The notes beneath the pieces were generated by a model. It ran no database searches, was not told the DNA's origin, and saw nothing but the letters and a program-made list of their open reading frames with translations. From the NCBI RefSeq assembly GCF_001558155.1, contig NZ_LOAS01000007.1, positions 124,001 through 188,000 of the forward strand: a stretch of 64,000 nt of DNA. Reading direction: 5' to 3'. The stretch is from Aliiruegeria sabulilitoris (GTDB taxonomy: Bacteria; Pseudomonadota; Alphaproteobacteria; Rhodobacterales; Rhodobacteraceae). The position numbers and the translations under genes were made by a program. Positions 40,265-48,755 of this stretch are shown piece by piece; within the stretch, counting starts at the first letter, position 1, and each line of letters starts with the position of its first letter.

Positions 40265-40324
40265 CTCTTCGTCAAATATCCTTGGGTGAGCGCTCGCAAG
40301 ACTACGAGGTGGGCGCTCTCCTTA
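40265..40324 (-). repeat. Gene-end palindromic repeat, copy 3
   Basis: On the minus strand GCGAGCGCTCACCCAAGGAT is followed by ATTTGACGAAGAGG. It resembles copy 1 at 6888-6912 and the right arm of copy 2. It lies 37-96 nt after the protease stop on that gene's own strand. Confidence 0.5.
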
Positions 40325-40360
40325 GAAGTCCTGGTCTGGGGGAGGCGGTTGGCTGCGCCG

Positions 40361-41167
40361 CTACGGGCGGAGGAATTTCGCTCCCAGTCGGTTCGAATCC
40401 GGGCTGCCCGACAGGCGCGCGCCCATGCCGACATAAGTCGCCGAAGAGAGAGCCTCCTCGAGTGCTTCCATCGAGCCATGAAGCTGTCCGCCGAGGGCTA
40501 CCGGCTGGCCGCCGGCCTCCGCCTTGGCCGAAACGACGGAAACGATGCGCGGCCCCGTCTCGCTCATGAGAAAGATCGGCGCGCCAGAGGCGCCGAAATC
40601 GACGGAGCAGGAGAGCATTCCCACACCGCGATAGCTCTCCAGAACGTGGCAAACCTGCTGCAGGGAGGGCGCGGCGGCGCGGTTCTCGGCATAGGAGACA
40701 ACCGTCACTTCGTTGCCCTTTCGCAGCCGCGCACCGGCAATGTCGAAGGGGATCACATGGGTGGACCGAATGGGTCGCTCCAGTTCCAGAAGCGCGAGGT
40801 CGCGCGAGACGCGGAAGACCTTCTGGTCGGACCCGAAATCGTATTCCGGGTGCGAAACCGCCCGGCGGATGCCACGATAGGCCTCGGCCCGGCCATTGCG
40901 GAACCCGGCGAGGAATTCCATCTGTGCCACCGGGATCAGTTCGCCCGTATCCGGCTCGAACAGGCAATGCGCGGCGGTCAGGACCATGTCGGGTGCGATC
41001 AGCGCGCCGGTGCAAAAGCTGCCATGTCCCATGTCGATGCGCCCGACGGCTTCCCAGCCGCGCGTATCATCGGCTGTGGAAAGCTCTTCCAGCCGGGTTT
41101 CCCCCTCGGAACGGGCGGCGGTGGCCGCGAGCAGGCAGGCAAGGAAGAAAATCAGGGGACGCAACAT
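40361..41167 (-). CDS. Trypsin-like serine protease, secreted
   Basis: A 268-residue S1-family protease with a signal peptide (residues about 1-20, MLRPLIFFLACLLAATAARS). The catalytic triad is His67 (TAAHC), Asp123 (SRDLALLEL) and Ser194 (FGASGAP, the GxSGxP form). No membrane segment or PDZ domain follows, so it is probably periplasmic or secreted, unlike HtrA. The start MLRPL at 41167 is preferred to an upstream start at 41230, which would lie before the signal peptide. The C-terminal tail SNRLGAKFLRP is unusual. Confidence 0.9.
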   Translation of the reverse strand: MLRPLIFFLACLLAATAARSEGETRLEELSTADDTRGWEAVGRIDMGHGSFCTGALIAPDMVLTAAHCLFEPDTGELIPVAQMEFLAGFRNGRAEAYRGIRRAVSHPEYDFGSDQKVFRVSRDLALLELERPIRSTHVIPFDIAGARLRKGNEVTVVSYAENRAAAPSLQQVCHVLESYRGVGMLSCSVDFGASGAPIFLMSETGPRIVSVVSAKAEAGGQPVALGGQLHGSMEALEEALSSATYVGMGARLSGSPDSNRLGAKFLRP

Positions 41168-41363
41168 GAAATCTCCGGCGGATCGTCTCGCAATATCCTC
41201 CGCTTCGGGCAGGAATATGGCAAGTGGCAAAAGGTTGGGCCGTCATTCCGTCACCGCCTGTGTCCCCGCACGCTCGCCCTTGTCCGGTCGAGGTGTTGTT
41301 TTTCTGCAAGTGGTCGAAAACGACTCTGAGCCCTTGGCCGATGGCGCCCGTGCCGAAACCGAC

Positions 41364-41405
41364 CTGTCCCGAGTCCTGCCCTTGCGGGGGCGGGACTCGG
41401 GACAG
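41364..41405 (-). terminator. Hairpin after putA
   Basis: CTGTCCCGAGTCC (41364-41376) and GGACTCGGGACAG (41393-41405) form a perfect 13-bp stem. It lies 28 nt after the putA stop. The tail on the minus strand has only short U-runs. Confidence 0.55.
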
Positions 41406-41432
41406 ACTGTCACGGATGAACCTGAGCGGCCC

Positions 41433-44400
41433 TTACTGCGAAACCGCCGCCAGAAGCGCGGCGTTGCCGCCAGAAGCCGTGGTGTCCACGCAGAGATGGC
41501 GTTCCAGGTGGAAGGCGGAGGCCGGGTTGCGGCCGGTCAGAAGCGGCAGGATCGCGCCCTTGCGTGCAGCCAGCGCTTTGCGCAAGGCGCGCGCAGCGGT
41601 GTCGTCTCCCCACCAGAGAACAGCGCCGAACCCCTCCAGCTGACCAAGCGCCTCTGCCGAAAGCGTGCCAGTCACCGCAACCGGTGCCGCTCCGGCGTCC
41701 CGCACCAGCGCGGCTTGCGCCTCCACGGCGGCACGTCCGGGGCCAAGGCAGAGAACCGGCGCGCGGGGCAGGGTGCTCAGGCGGTTCAACTCGCCGGTGG
41801 GACCGGGCATCTCGGTTTGCCGAAGGACAGGCGCTGCTTTCCGCGCTGCATCGAGTTCGGCTTGCAGATCGTCGGGGTTGGCGCCGGTCTCGAAGCTTTC
41901 GGTTTCCGTTTCGGCCGGTGGCACGGCGGTGAATTTCGGCAGGTAATCGGGTCCGCCCGCCTTGGGGCCAGTTCCCGACAGCCCCTCGCCACCGAAGGGT
42001 TGCGAGCCGACGACGGCGCCGATCTGGTTGCGGTTGACATAGAGGTTGCCCGCCGCCACCCGGTCCACCACCGATTGCACGCGGTCGTCGATCCGCGTGT
42101 GCAGACCGAAGGTCAGACCATAGCCGGTAGCGTTTATCCGGTCGATCACCTTGCTCAACTCCGCGGCCTTGAAGGTCGCCACATGCAACACCGGGCCGAA
42201 GATCTCCCGCCCGAGATCCTCGATGCCGTCCACCCGGATCACGGCGGGGCCACAGAAGCGGCCACCCGACGGCGCGGGCAGGCGGTAGATGAGCCGACCC
42301 TCCTCGGAGGCTTTTGCAATATGGGCATCAATCATAGCCTGGGCCTCGGCGTCGATCACCGGGCCGATATCGGTCGAGAGCTCCCAGGGCGTGCCCATTT
42401 GCAGGCATTGCATCGCGCCCTTGAGCATCTTCAGCAGGCTCTCGGCGATGTCTTCCTGCACATAGAGGCAGCGCAACGCGGAGCAACGCTGGCCCGCGCT
42501 CTGGAAGGCGGAGGCGAGGATGTCGCGCACGGCTTGCTCGGGCAGGGCGGTGGAGTCGACGATCATGGCGTTGAGACCACCGGTTTCGGCGATGAGCGGA
42601 GCGGAGGGGGCGAGGTTCGCGGCCATGGAGCGGTTGATAAGCCGGGCAGTATCCGTGCCGCCGGTGAAACAGACGCCATCCACACGCGCGTCGGAGGTCA
42701 GCGCCGCGCCGACCGTCTCGCCGCGACCGGGCAGCAATTGCAGCGCGGAGCCGGGAACGCCCGCCTCCAGTAGCAGTCGCACAGCGGCGGCGGCGATGAG
42801 CGGGGTCTGTTCGGCCGGCTTGGCGATCACGGCGTTGCCGGCGGCGAGCGCGGCCGAGAGCTGGCCGGTGAAGATCGCCAGCGGGAAGTTCCACGGGCTG
42901 ATACAGGCGAACGTGCCGAGCGCAGGCTGGTCCAGCAACTCGATGCGGGAGGCGTAGTAGCGCAGGAAATCGACCGCCTCGCGCAGTTCACCCACGGCGT
43001 CCAGCAGCGTCTTGCCGGCCTCGCGGGCGGCAAGCGCGAAGAACAGGCCGAAATTCTCCTCGTAGAGATTGGCCGCCCGCCGCAGGGTGGCCGCGCGCTC
43101 GAAGGGGGCGGCGTCCCATGGCTTGGCGGCAGCCAGCGCCGCTTCGATGGTGGAGGCATCCGCCTCCACGACCGTGCCGACGATATCGGCCGGATCAGCG
43201 GGGTTCACGATCTCCAGCCCGTCGCCGGTATATTCGCGCCCGTCCACGATCGGGCCAGCCGCGAAGCGAGCGGTGCGGTGCGGCGCGCGTGCTGCGTCGA
43301 TATCGGTTAGGTCGTCCGCATCGGTAATGTCCCAGCCGCGCGCATTCTTGCGCCCCTCGCCGAAGATATCGGCGGGATTCGTGACCGGCGTGGGGCGCGC
43401 GAGCGCGGCGTCGGCCTCGGCGAAGGGATCGCGGGCGACCACGCTGGCAGGCACGTCCTCGTCGACGATCTGGTTGACGAAGGAGGAGTTGGCACCGTTC
43501 TCCAGCAGCCTGCGGACAAGATAGGCCAGCAGGTCGCGATGCGCGCCCACAGGGGCATAGATCCGGCAAGCCGTCCCCTCGCGGTCCTTGACGATCTGGT
43601 GCAACCGCTCGCCCATGCCGTGCAGCCGCTGGAGTTCGAAGCTCTCCTTGTCCGCGCCCATATGCAGGATCGCCTCCACCGAATGGGCGTTGTGGGTGGC
43701 GAATTGCGGATAGATCCGGTCGGTCGCGTTCAACAGGTGGCGGGCGCAGGCGATGTAGCTCACATCGGTGAGCGGTTTGCGGGTGAAGACGGGGAAGCCT
43801 TCGAGACCGAGCACCTGCGCGCGCTTGATCTCCGCATCCCAATAGGCGCCTTTGACCAGCCGCACGGTAAAACGGCGGTCAAGCTCGTTTGCCAGCGCGA
43901 CGATCCAGTCGATGGCCGCCGTGGCGCGCGGCCCGTAAGCCTGCACCACGGTGCCGAACCCGTCCCAGCCGGCCAGACGCGGATCGCGGGCGACGGCTTC
44001 GAACACGTCCAGCGTCAACTCAAGCCGGTCGGCCTCCTCGGCGTCGATATTGAGCCCCATGCCGGCATGTTTGCAGGCCAGCGTCAGGTCGCGGACGCGC
44101 GGTACAAGCTCGCGCATGACCCGGTCCCGCTGGCCGACCTCGAAACGCGGATGCAGCGCCGAGAGCTTGACCGAGATACCGGGATTGCGGCGGATGTCGT
44201 CGCCCTTGGCCGCCGGAGATATCGCGTGGATGGCTTGCAGGTAGGCGCGATGATAGTGCAGAGCGTCCGCCTCGGTGCGGGCGGCCTCGCCCAGCATGTC
44301 ATAGGAATAGCTGTAGCCCTTGGCCTCCATCTTCGCCGCGCGCTTGAGCGCCGAGTCGATGCTTTCGCCGAGGACGAACTGGTTGCCCATCTGCTTCATC

Positions 44401-44888
44401 GCCTGCCCGACGGCGCTTCGGATCACCGGCTCACCGAGCCGCCGCACCGCGCCGCGCAGTGTTCCGGCCAGGCCCGGATGGCCGCTGTCCAGCACCTTGC
44501 CGGTCAGCAGCAGGCCCCAGGTCGAGGCGTTGACTAGATAGGAGGCGGATTTGCGCAGGTGAGAGGACCAGTTGGACGGCGCGATCTTGTCCTCGATCAG
44601 CGCGTCGATCGTGGCCGCGTCCGGCACCCGGAGCAGGGCTTCGGCCAGGCACATCAGCGCGATGCCCTCGTCGGTGGACAACCCGTACTGGGCCAGAAAC
44701 ATCTCCATCAGGCCCGGATCGTCGGAGCCGCGAATGGCCTTCACGAGCCCTTCGGCGGATTTGCAGATCGCCGCGCGATCCTCGGGCGAGAGCGCGGCGA
44801 GCGCGGTCAGCTCGTCAAGGCGGGCCTTTTCGTTCGGCAGGGTGAGGGCGCGCAGCTGTGCGCGGGCAGGGTCGAGCGTCTCGGTCAT
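41433..44888 (-). CDS. putA: Bifunctional proline dehydrogenase/P5C dehydrogenase PutA
   Basis: A 1151-residue membrane-associated enzyme that oxidises proline to glutamate. The FAD proline-dehydrogenase domain (about 130-480) has VRLVKGAYWDAEIKRAQ and YAPVGAHRDLLAYLVRRLLE; the aldehyde-dehydrogenase domain (about 540-1010) has the catalytic Cys in QSAGQRCSALR and ETGGLNAMIV. A C-terminal domain follows. The ribbon-helix-helix DNA-binding head of E. coli PutA is absent, so this enzyme cannot repress its own gene; the divergent Lrp-type gene does. The start at 44888 (MTETLDPARAQL) is preferred to a frame open to 45254 that overlaps putR. A hairpin follows the gene. Confidence 0.96.
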   Translation of the reverse strand: MTETLDPARAQLRALTLPNEKARLDELTALAALSPEDRAAICKSAEGLVKAIRGSDDPGLMEMFLAQYGLSTDEGIALMCLAEALLRVPDAATIDALIEDKIAPSNWSSHLRKSASYLVNASTWGLLLTGKVLDSGHPGLAGTLRGAVRRLGEPVIRSAVGQAMKQMGNQFVLGESIDSALKRAAKMEAKGYSYSYDMLGEAARTEADALHYHRAYLQAIHAISPAAKGDDIRRNPGISVKLSALHPRFEVGQRDRVMRELVPRVRDLTLACKHAGMGLNIDAEEADRLELTLDVFEAVARDPRLAGWDGFGTVVQAYGPRATAAIDWIVALANELDRRFTVRLVKGAYWDAEIKRAQVLGLEGFPVFTRKPLTDVSYIACARHLLNATDRIYPQFATHNAHSVEAILHMGADKESFELQRLHGMGERLHQIVKDREGTACRIYAPVGAHRDLLAYLVRRLLENGANSSFVNQIVDEDVPASVVARDPFAEADAALARPTPVTNPADIFGEGRKNARGWDITDADDLTDIDAARAPHRTARFAAGPIVDGREYTGDGLEIVNPADPADIVGTVVEADASTIEAALAAAKPWDAAPFERAATLRRAANLYEENFGLFFALAAREAGKTLLDAVGELREAVDFLRYYASRIELLDQPALGTFACISPWNFPLAIFTGQLSAALAAGNAVIAKPAEQTPLIAAAAVRLLLEAGVPGSALQLLPGRGETVGAALTSDARVDGVCFTGGTDTARLINRSMAANLAPSAPLIAETGGLNAMIVDSTALPEQAVRDILASAFQSAGQRCSALRCLYVQEDIAESLLKMLKGAMQCLQMGTPWELSTDIGPVIDAEAQAMIDAHIAKASEEGRLIYRLPAPSGGRFCGPAVIRVDGIEDLGREIFGPVLHVATFKAAELSKVIDRINATGYGLTFGLHTRIDDRVQSVVDRVAAGNLYVNRNQIGAVVGSQPFGGEGLSGTGPKAGGPDYLPKFTAVPPAETETESFETGANPDDLQAELDAARKAAPVLRQTEMPGPTGELNRLSTLPRAPVLCLGPGRAAVEAQAALVRDAGAAPVAVTGTLSAEALGQLEGFGAVLWWGDDTAARALRKALAARKGAILPLLTGRNPASAFHLERHLCVDTTASGGNAALLAAVSQ

Positions 44889-44957
44889 CGGGGTGGCCTG
44901 TGTAAATGAACTGCGCCATTCTAGCCTGTCCGGTTCAGGCGGTATGGCCGTGTTCTG

Positions 44958-44987
44958 CAAAATATGAGACGATTGAACTGAATTTTG
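44958..44987. promoter_or_regulatory. Inverted repeat between putA and putR
   Basis: CAAAAT (44958-44963) and ATTTTG (44982-44987) form a dyad of two six-base arms 18 nt apart, in the 125-nt divergent promoter region. It is AT-rich, like Lrp-family sites. It is a candidate PutR operator. Confidence 0.4.
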
Positions 44988-45013
44988 ACTACTTGTCAGG
45001 AATATCGCCTGCA

Positions 45014-45478
45014 ATGCCACGCAATGCCACCCCGCTTGATTCCTTTGATCACGCCATTCTAGACGTGATCTCCACCAATGGCCGTATCGCGGTGACGGAC
45101 CTTGCCCGCCGGATCGGGCTGTCGAAATCGCCCACGCAGGCGCGGTTGAAGCGGTTGGAGGCGGAAGGCTTCGTTCTGGGCTACCACGCGCTGCTGGATC
45201 CGATCCGGTTGGGACGGGCGCATGTGGCCTTTGTCGAGGTGCGGCTCTCGTCAACCAACGAAAAGGCGCTGTCGGAGTTCAACCGCGCGGTGCGCAATGT
45301 CCCGGAGGTCGAGCAATGTCACATGATCGCGGGCAATTTCGACTACCTGCTCAAGGTGCGCACCGCCGATATCGAGAGTTACCGGCAGGTCATGGCCGAG
45401 CGGCTCTCGACGCTGCCGCATGTTGCCAGCACATCGACCTATGTGGCGATGGAAGCCGTGAAGGAGGGGCAATTCTGA
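45014..45478 (+). CDS. putR: Lrp/AsnC-family regulator of proline use
   Basis: A 154-residue Lrp/AsnC regulator. The helix-turn-helix is about 20-50 (TDLARRIGLSKSPTQARLKRLE) and the RAM ligand-binding domain covers about 70-150. It is divergent from putA; in Rhodobacter and Agrobacterium such a gene, PutR, activates putA with proline. The start MPRNATPLDSFD at 45014 is preferred to the longer frame from 44906, which runs into the promoter. Confidence in the PutR name rests on context. Confidence 0.9.
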   Translation: MPRNATPLDSFDHAILDVISTNGRIAVTDLARRIGLSKSPTQARLKRLEAEGFVLGYHALLDPIRLGRAHVAFVEVRLSSTNEKALSEFNRAVRNVPEVEQCHMIAGNFDYLLKVRTADIESYRQVMAERLSTLPHVASTSTYVAMEAVKEGQF

Positions 45479-45488
45479 GTCCGCCGCG

Positions 45489-45821
45489 TCATCCGCCACA
45501 TGTCTTCAGCACGGGATGGATCGCTTTGATCGTGCGTTTCTCGGCGATGCCGAGCGTGGCGCTGTTGGGGATATAGGCAAGCCGGCCGGCGGCATATTCG
45601 ATATGCCCCTTGTCGTACCAGCCGCTTGGCGGGCCGGCGAGGATCTGGACATTCATCCGCCAACCCTCCGGCGTGGCCTGCGTGCTCTGCCGCAAGCCGG
45701 CGCTGTTGAGCTTGGGCAGGATGCAAGTGTAGCTCGGTCCGGGCCCGCCGCGGGTAACTTCCGCATCGGGCGACGCACAGGCGCCGAACAGGAAAATGGA
45801 CAGAAGGGCCGCGCACCGCAT
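45489..45821 (-). CDS. Small lipoprotein of unknown function
   Basis: A 110-residue lipoprotein. The signal peptide MRCAALLSIFLFGACAS ends in a lipobox (FGAC with Cys15), so it is probably anchored to the outer membrane. The mature part contains conserved-looking aromatic and Cys positions but no family I recognise. A near-perfect CtrA site (45885-45899) precedes it, so it may be under CtrA control. It converges with putR and is separated by 10 nt. Confidence 0.8.
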   Translation of the reverse strand: MRCAALLSIFLFGACASPDAEVTRGGPGPSYTCILPKLNSAGLRQSTQATPEGWRMNVQILAGPPSGWYDKGHIEYAAGRLAYIPNSATLGIAEKRTIKAIHPVLKTCGG

Positions 45822-45884
45822 GAAACGCCTCCTTGCTCGATCAGGCGCGCGGGGCAGGGCACGCCGTGCCGTAAGCCTAGCGCG

Positions 45885-45899
45885 TTAACATTTCGTTAG
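45885..45899 (-). promoter_or_regulatory. Near-consensus CtrA site
   Basis: On the minus strand CTAA-CGAAATG-TTAAC matches TTAA-N7-TTAAC at all but the first base. It lies 64-78 nt before the lipoprotein start. Confidence 0.35.
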
Positions 45900-45931
45900 C
45901 ATTGATTTTTGGGGATTGTGGTTAACGCACC

Positions 45932-46954
45932 TTAACGTACCGGGCAGGGGCCGGTCGTTCCACGCAGGATCAGGGAAGGCGCCACGGTCTCGTGGACGGG
46001 CGGCGCCTCGGGGCACGCAATCCGGTTCAAAAGCAGCCGCGCCGCGTCACGCCCGATCTGTTCCTTGGCCACGCGCACCGAGCTCAGCCCGGGATCGAAA
46101 TAGACCGATTGCTCAAGGTCGTCATGGCCGATGATCGAGATGTCCTGGCCGACGCTGCGCCCCGCCTCGCGACAGGTCGACGCCGCCCCAAGCGCGAGAA
46201 GGTCACTGAAACAGGCCACAGCGGTCACTTCGGGGGCATGCCGCAAAATTCTGTCCATTGCTGCGCGCCCGACCTCCAGCCCCGTTTCCGGGACTTTCTC
46301 GACCATGGCTTCCGTCAATGCCAGCCCGTGTTTTTGCAGCGCTGCCGCGAAACCTTCAAAACGGGCGGCCGCTGTAGAGGTGTGCTGCCCGCCGCCGATC
46401 CAGGCGATGTTCCGATGGCCCAGCCGCACCAGTTCGTCCACGGCCAGCCCGACCCCGAGCGCATCGTCGCTGACAACATGATCGAAACCTTCATCCTCCA
46501 GCCTGCGCGTGAAGAAGACGGTCGGAAAGTTGTTCTGAACGATCGTACGCAACGTTTCCGGGCAGGTGCCCTCTACCGGCGACAGCAGCAGACCGGAGGA
46601 CCCCTGTTCGAGCATCCGGCGGATGAAACTGTCCTGGATCTCGCATTCCTCGCGGGCATTGCACAGCAGCACAAGCTTGTCGGACTGGCGCAGCTCCCGC
46701 TCGATGGCGGTCAGGAATTCAAGGAAGACCGGATTGTGCAGGTCGTTGACGCAGATCGAGATATTGTCGCTCGTGCCCTGCCGCAGGCTCGCGGCCTGCC
46801 GGTTATAGATATAGCCAAGCTCCCGGGCGAGCGCCTTGATCTCCACGCGTTTGGTCTCGGAGATGCGGGGATGATCGCGCAGAGCCATCGAGACGGCAGA
46901 GACAGAGACACCGGCAGCTTCTGCGACGGTCTTCAACGTTATCCGCTTTTGCAT
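45932..46954 (-). CDS. LacI-family transcriptional repressor
   Basis: A 340-residue LacI/GalR repressor. The helix-turn-helix is at residues about 6-30 (TLKTVAEAAGVSVSAVSMALRD) with the hinge after it, and the sugar-binding-like effector domain follows (about 60-335). It is divergent from the tctCBA-aldolase operon, and two LacI-type operators lie between them (47007-47042), so this is its regulator. The start at 46954 follows AAGGAGCCGGG. The inducer is probably the transported acid or a breakdown product. Confidence 0.93.
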   Translation of the reverse strand: MQKRITLKTVAEAAGVSVSAVSMALRDHPRISETKRVEIKALARELGYIYNRQAASLRQGTSDNISICVNDLHNPVFLEFLTAIERELRQSDKLVLLCNAREECEIQDSFIRRMLEQGSSGLLLSPVEGTCPETLRTIVQNNFPTVFFTRRLEDEGFDHVVSDDALGVGLAVDELVRLGHRNIAWIGGGQHTSTAAARFEGFAAALQKHGLALTEAMVEKVPETGLEVGRAAMDRILRHAPEVTAVACFSDLLALGAASTCREAGRSVGQDISIIGHDDLEQSVYFDPGLSSVRVAKEQIGRDAARLLLNRIACPEAPPVHETVAPSLILRGTTGPCPVR

Positions 46955-47006
46955 CCCGGCTCCTTTGCGACCCGCCGCCCGGAACGGTGTGCATTGTCGC
47001 ATGCGC

Positions 47007-47042
47007 TCAATCGTTTGACTTCATTCTTGCTCAAACGTTTCA
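47007..47042. promoter_or_regulatory. Two LacI-type operators, divergent promoter
   Basis: TCAATCGTTTGA (47007-47018) and TCAAACGTTTCA (47031-47042) are 12-base near-palindromes with a conserved CG centre, 24 bp apart centre to centre. They lie 53-88 nt before the LacI start and 116-151 nt before tctC. Confidence 0.65.
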
Positions 47043-47157
47043 GCGATGCTACCCCAAATCTGCCCGGGCTCCGGTTTTCATCTGGACAGACTCGCCAAAT
47101 GCGACGGAAATCGGCGGGGTCGGGGACGTGATGAAACGTGAATCTTGGGAGGATTCC

Positions 47158-48141
47158 ATGACCAAAGCCCTCAACCGCCTTCTGGGCGCATCTGCTATCG
47201 GCCTTACGGCGCTCGTCGCGACTCAGGCCGCTGCCGAGTGTGACTGGAAACCCGAACGCGCCGTGACCTATGTCGTGCCATGGGGCGCCGGCGGCGGCAC
47301 CGATGCCAACTCGCGCATGCTCGCCAGCCTTCTGAGCCAGGAATTCGGCCAGCCCTTCAACGTCGTCAACCGCACCGGCGGCAATGGCGTGACCGGCCAC
47401 TCCGCCATCGCGCGTGCCAAGCCCGACGGCTACACGGTTGGTGCCGTGACGGTCGAGATCAATACCATGCACTGGGTTGGCCTGACGGATCTGACCTATG
47501 AAAACGTCACCCCGATCGCGCTGGTCGATATCGTGCCCGCCGGCTTCACCGTCGGCAAGGACTCGCCCTTCAACTCGGTGCAGGAAGTTCTCGACGCCGC
47601 CAAGGCCGAGCCCGGCAAGCTGACCGGTTCGGGTACCTCGCAGGGTGGCATCTGGCACCTCGCGCTGGCCGGTCTTCTCAATGCCGAAGGCATGGACCCC
47701 GAAGCGATCCGCTGGATCCCGTCGAAGGGCGCCGCGCCCGCGATGAAGGAGCTGATGGCCGGTGGTGTGGACGTTGTGACCGTCGCCCAATCCGAAGCCA
47801 AGACGTTGATCGAACAGGGTGAACTGAAGGGTCTCGGCTACATGCATTCCGAGCGTATGGCTGCCCTGCCGGATATCCCGACCACCGCCGAGCAACTCGA
47901 CTCCGGTTTCACGCTCGCCGCTTTCATCACTGTCTCCGGCCCCGAAGGCCTGGATAAAGAGATCGCCTGTTCCTACGAAAAGGCCGCTCTGAAGGTGATG
48001 GCGACCCCCGAATGGGCCGAGTTCAAGGCCTCCCGTGGCGCTGATGTCGTTCTGATGGGCACCGACGAGCTGAACGAATTCGTCAAGACTTCCGATGCCT
48101 CGCTGGGTGAAACGATCAAGGCGATCGGTCTGGCCAAGTAA
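47158..48141 (+). CDS. tctC: Tripartite tricarboxylate transporter, substrate-binding protein
   Basis: A 327-residue periplasmic binding protein of the TctC/Bug family. The signal peptide is MTKALNRLLGASAIGLTALV up to about residue 27. The family segments VVPWGAGGGTDANSRMLA and NRTGGNGVTGHSAIARAKPDG (residues about 40-90) are clear. It delivers a carboxylate to TctAB. The start at 47158 follows TTGGGAGGATTCC. It is the first gene of an operon with tctB, tctA and an aldolase. A hairpin follows it, so it may be expressed at higher level than the membrane genes. Confidence 0.93.
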   Translation: MTKALNRLLGASAIGLTALVATQAAAECDWKPERAVTYVVPWGAGGGTDANSRMLASLLSQEFGQPFNVVNRTGGNGVTGHSAIARAKPDGYTVGAVTVEINTMHWVGLTDLTYENVTPIALVDIVPAGFTVGKDSPFNSVQEVLDAAKAEPGKLTGSGTSQGGIWHLALAGLLNAEGMDPEAIRWIPSKGAAPAMKELMAGGVDVVTVAQSEAKTLIEQGELKGLGYMHSERMAALPDIPTTAEQLDSGFTLAAFITVSGPEGLDKEIACSYEKAALKVMATPEWAEFKASRGADVVLMGTDELNEFVKTSDASLGETIKAIGLAK

Positions 48142-48197
48142 GAACAGGACCAAAAACAAGAACACGACTGGCGTGTCCCTGTAACGCCAATCTCCCT

Positions 48198-48247
48198 GTC
48201 CGGGGCGGCAACTCCCTCTAATCCCTCTCGCTGCCCCGGACCTTTTC
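48198..48247 (+). terminator. Attenuating hairpin between tctC and tctB
   Basis: GTCCGGGGCGGC (48198-48209) pairs with GCTGCCCCGGAC (48230-48241), 11 of 12 bases, followed by CTTTTC. A partial terminator here would leave tctC mRNA in excess. A smaller hairpin TGGCGT...ACGCCA precedes it (48169-48189). Confidence 0.65.
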
Positions 48248-48272
48248 TCGCCAATAAGACGAGACCAGACCC

Positions 48273-48743
48273 ATGATAAACAAAGACATAATCACAGGCG
48301 CCGTACTGATCGGCGCCGGCGCATGGTTTGCCTGGGAGGCGCAATCCTTCCCGACCATGGGCGGAATGACCTACGGACCGGGCCTGTTCCCCACCATCGC
48401 CGGGCTTGGCCTCGTCCTGTGCGGGGTGTTGATCCTGGTAACCGGGCTCATGCAGCCGGCGGTCGAAGAGGCCCCGGCCGAAACGGGTCCGAAATCGAAC
48501 TGGCCGCTGATCAACGCGCTCGCCATCATCGCCAGCGTGGTCTTCTTCGCGCTCGGCCTCGACCCACTGGGCTTCCACGTGGTGGCGTTCCCCGTTCTGC
48601 TGGTCTTGCTGCTTCTGTTCCGCATCATCTGGTGGAAGGCGCTGCTGCTGGCGGTGTTCGTGACCTTCCTCGTCCACTTCATCTTCTATTCCTTCCTGCA
48701 TGTGCCCCTGCCTTGGGGACTGCTGGAACCGATTGCCTGGTAA
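48273..48743 (+). CDS. tctB: Tripartite tricarboxylate transporter, small membrane subunit
   Basis: A 156-residue inner-membrane protein with four hydrophobic helices, the small TctB subunit. It follows tctC after an attenuator-like hairpin and precedes tctA by 12 nt. The ribosome binding site is weak (GACGAGACC). No enzymatic motif is expected. Confidence 0.9.
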   Translation: MINKDIITGAVLIGAGAWFAWEAQSFPTMGGMTYGPGLFPTIAGLGLVLCGVLILVTGLMQPAVEEAPAETGPKSNWPLINALAIIASVVFFALGLDPLGFHVVAFPVLLVLLLLFRIIWWKALLLAVFVTFLVHFIFYSFLHVPLPWGLLEPIAW

Positions 48744-48755
48744 GGAGGCCGTTTC

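Larger units (their letters stand above)
40013..40360. other. Intergenic between hsp20 and protease
   Basis: This 348-nt gap holds the hsp20 leader with its thermometer-like hairpins (40017-40064), a possible RpoH-type -35 CTTGAA on the minus strand (TTCAAG at 40136-40141, with no clear -10) and gene-end repeat copy 3 (40265-40324) close to the protease stop. No open frame is credible here. Confidence 0.5.

Noticed and set aside
40390-40400. GGTTCGAATCC, resembling a tRNA T-arm
   Set aside because: It lies in the trypsin-like gene (codons for SDSNR region on the minus strand). No acceptor or anticodon stems are found around it.
45922-45935. TTAA-N6-TTAA at the LacI gene end
   Set aside because: The spacer is 6, not 7, and it overlaps the end of a coding region.
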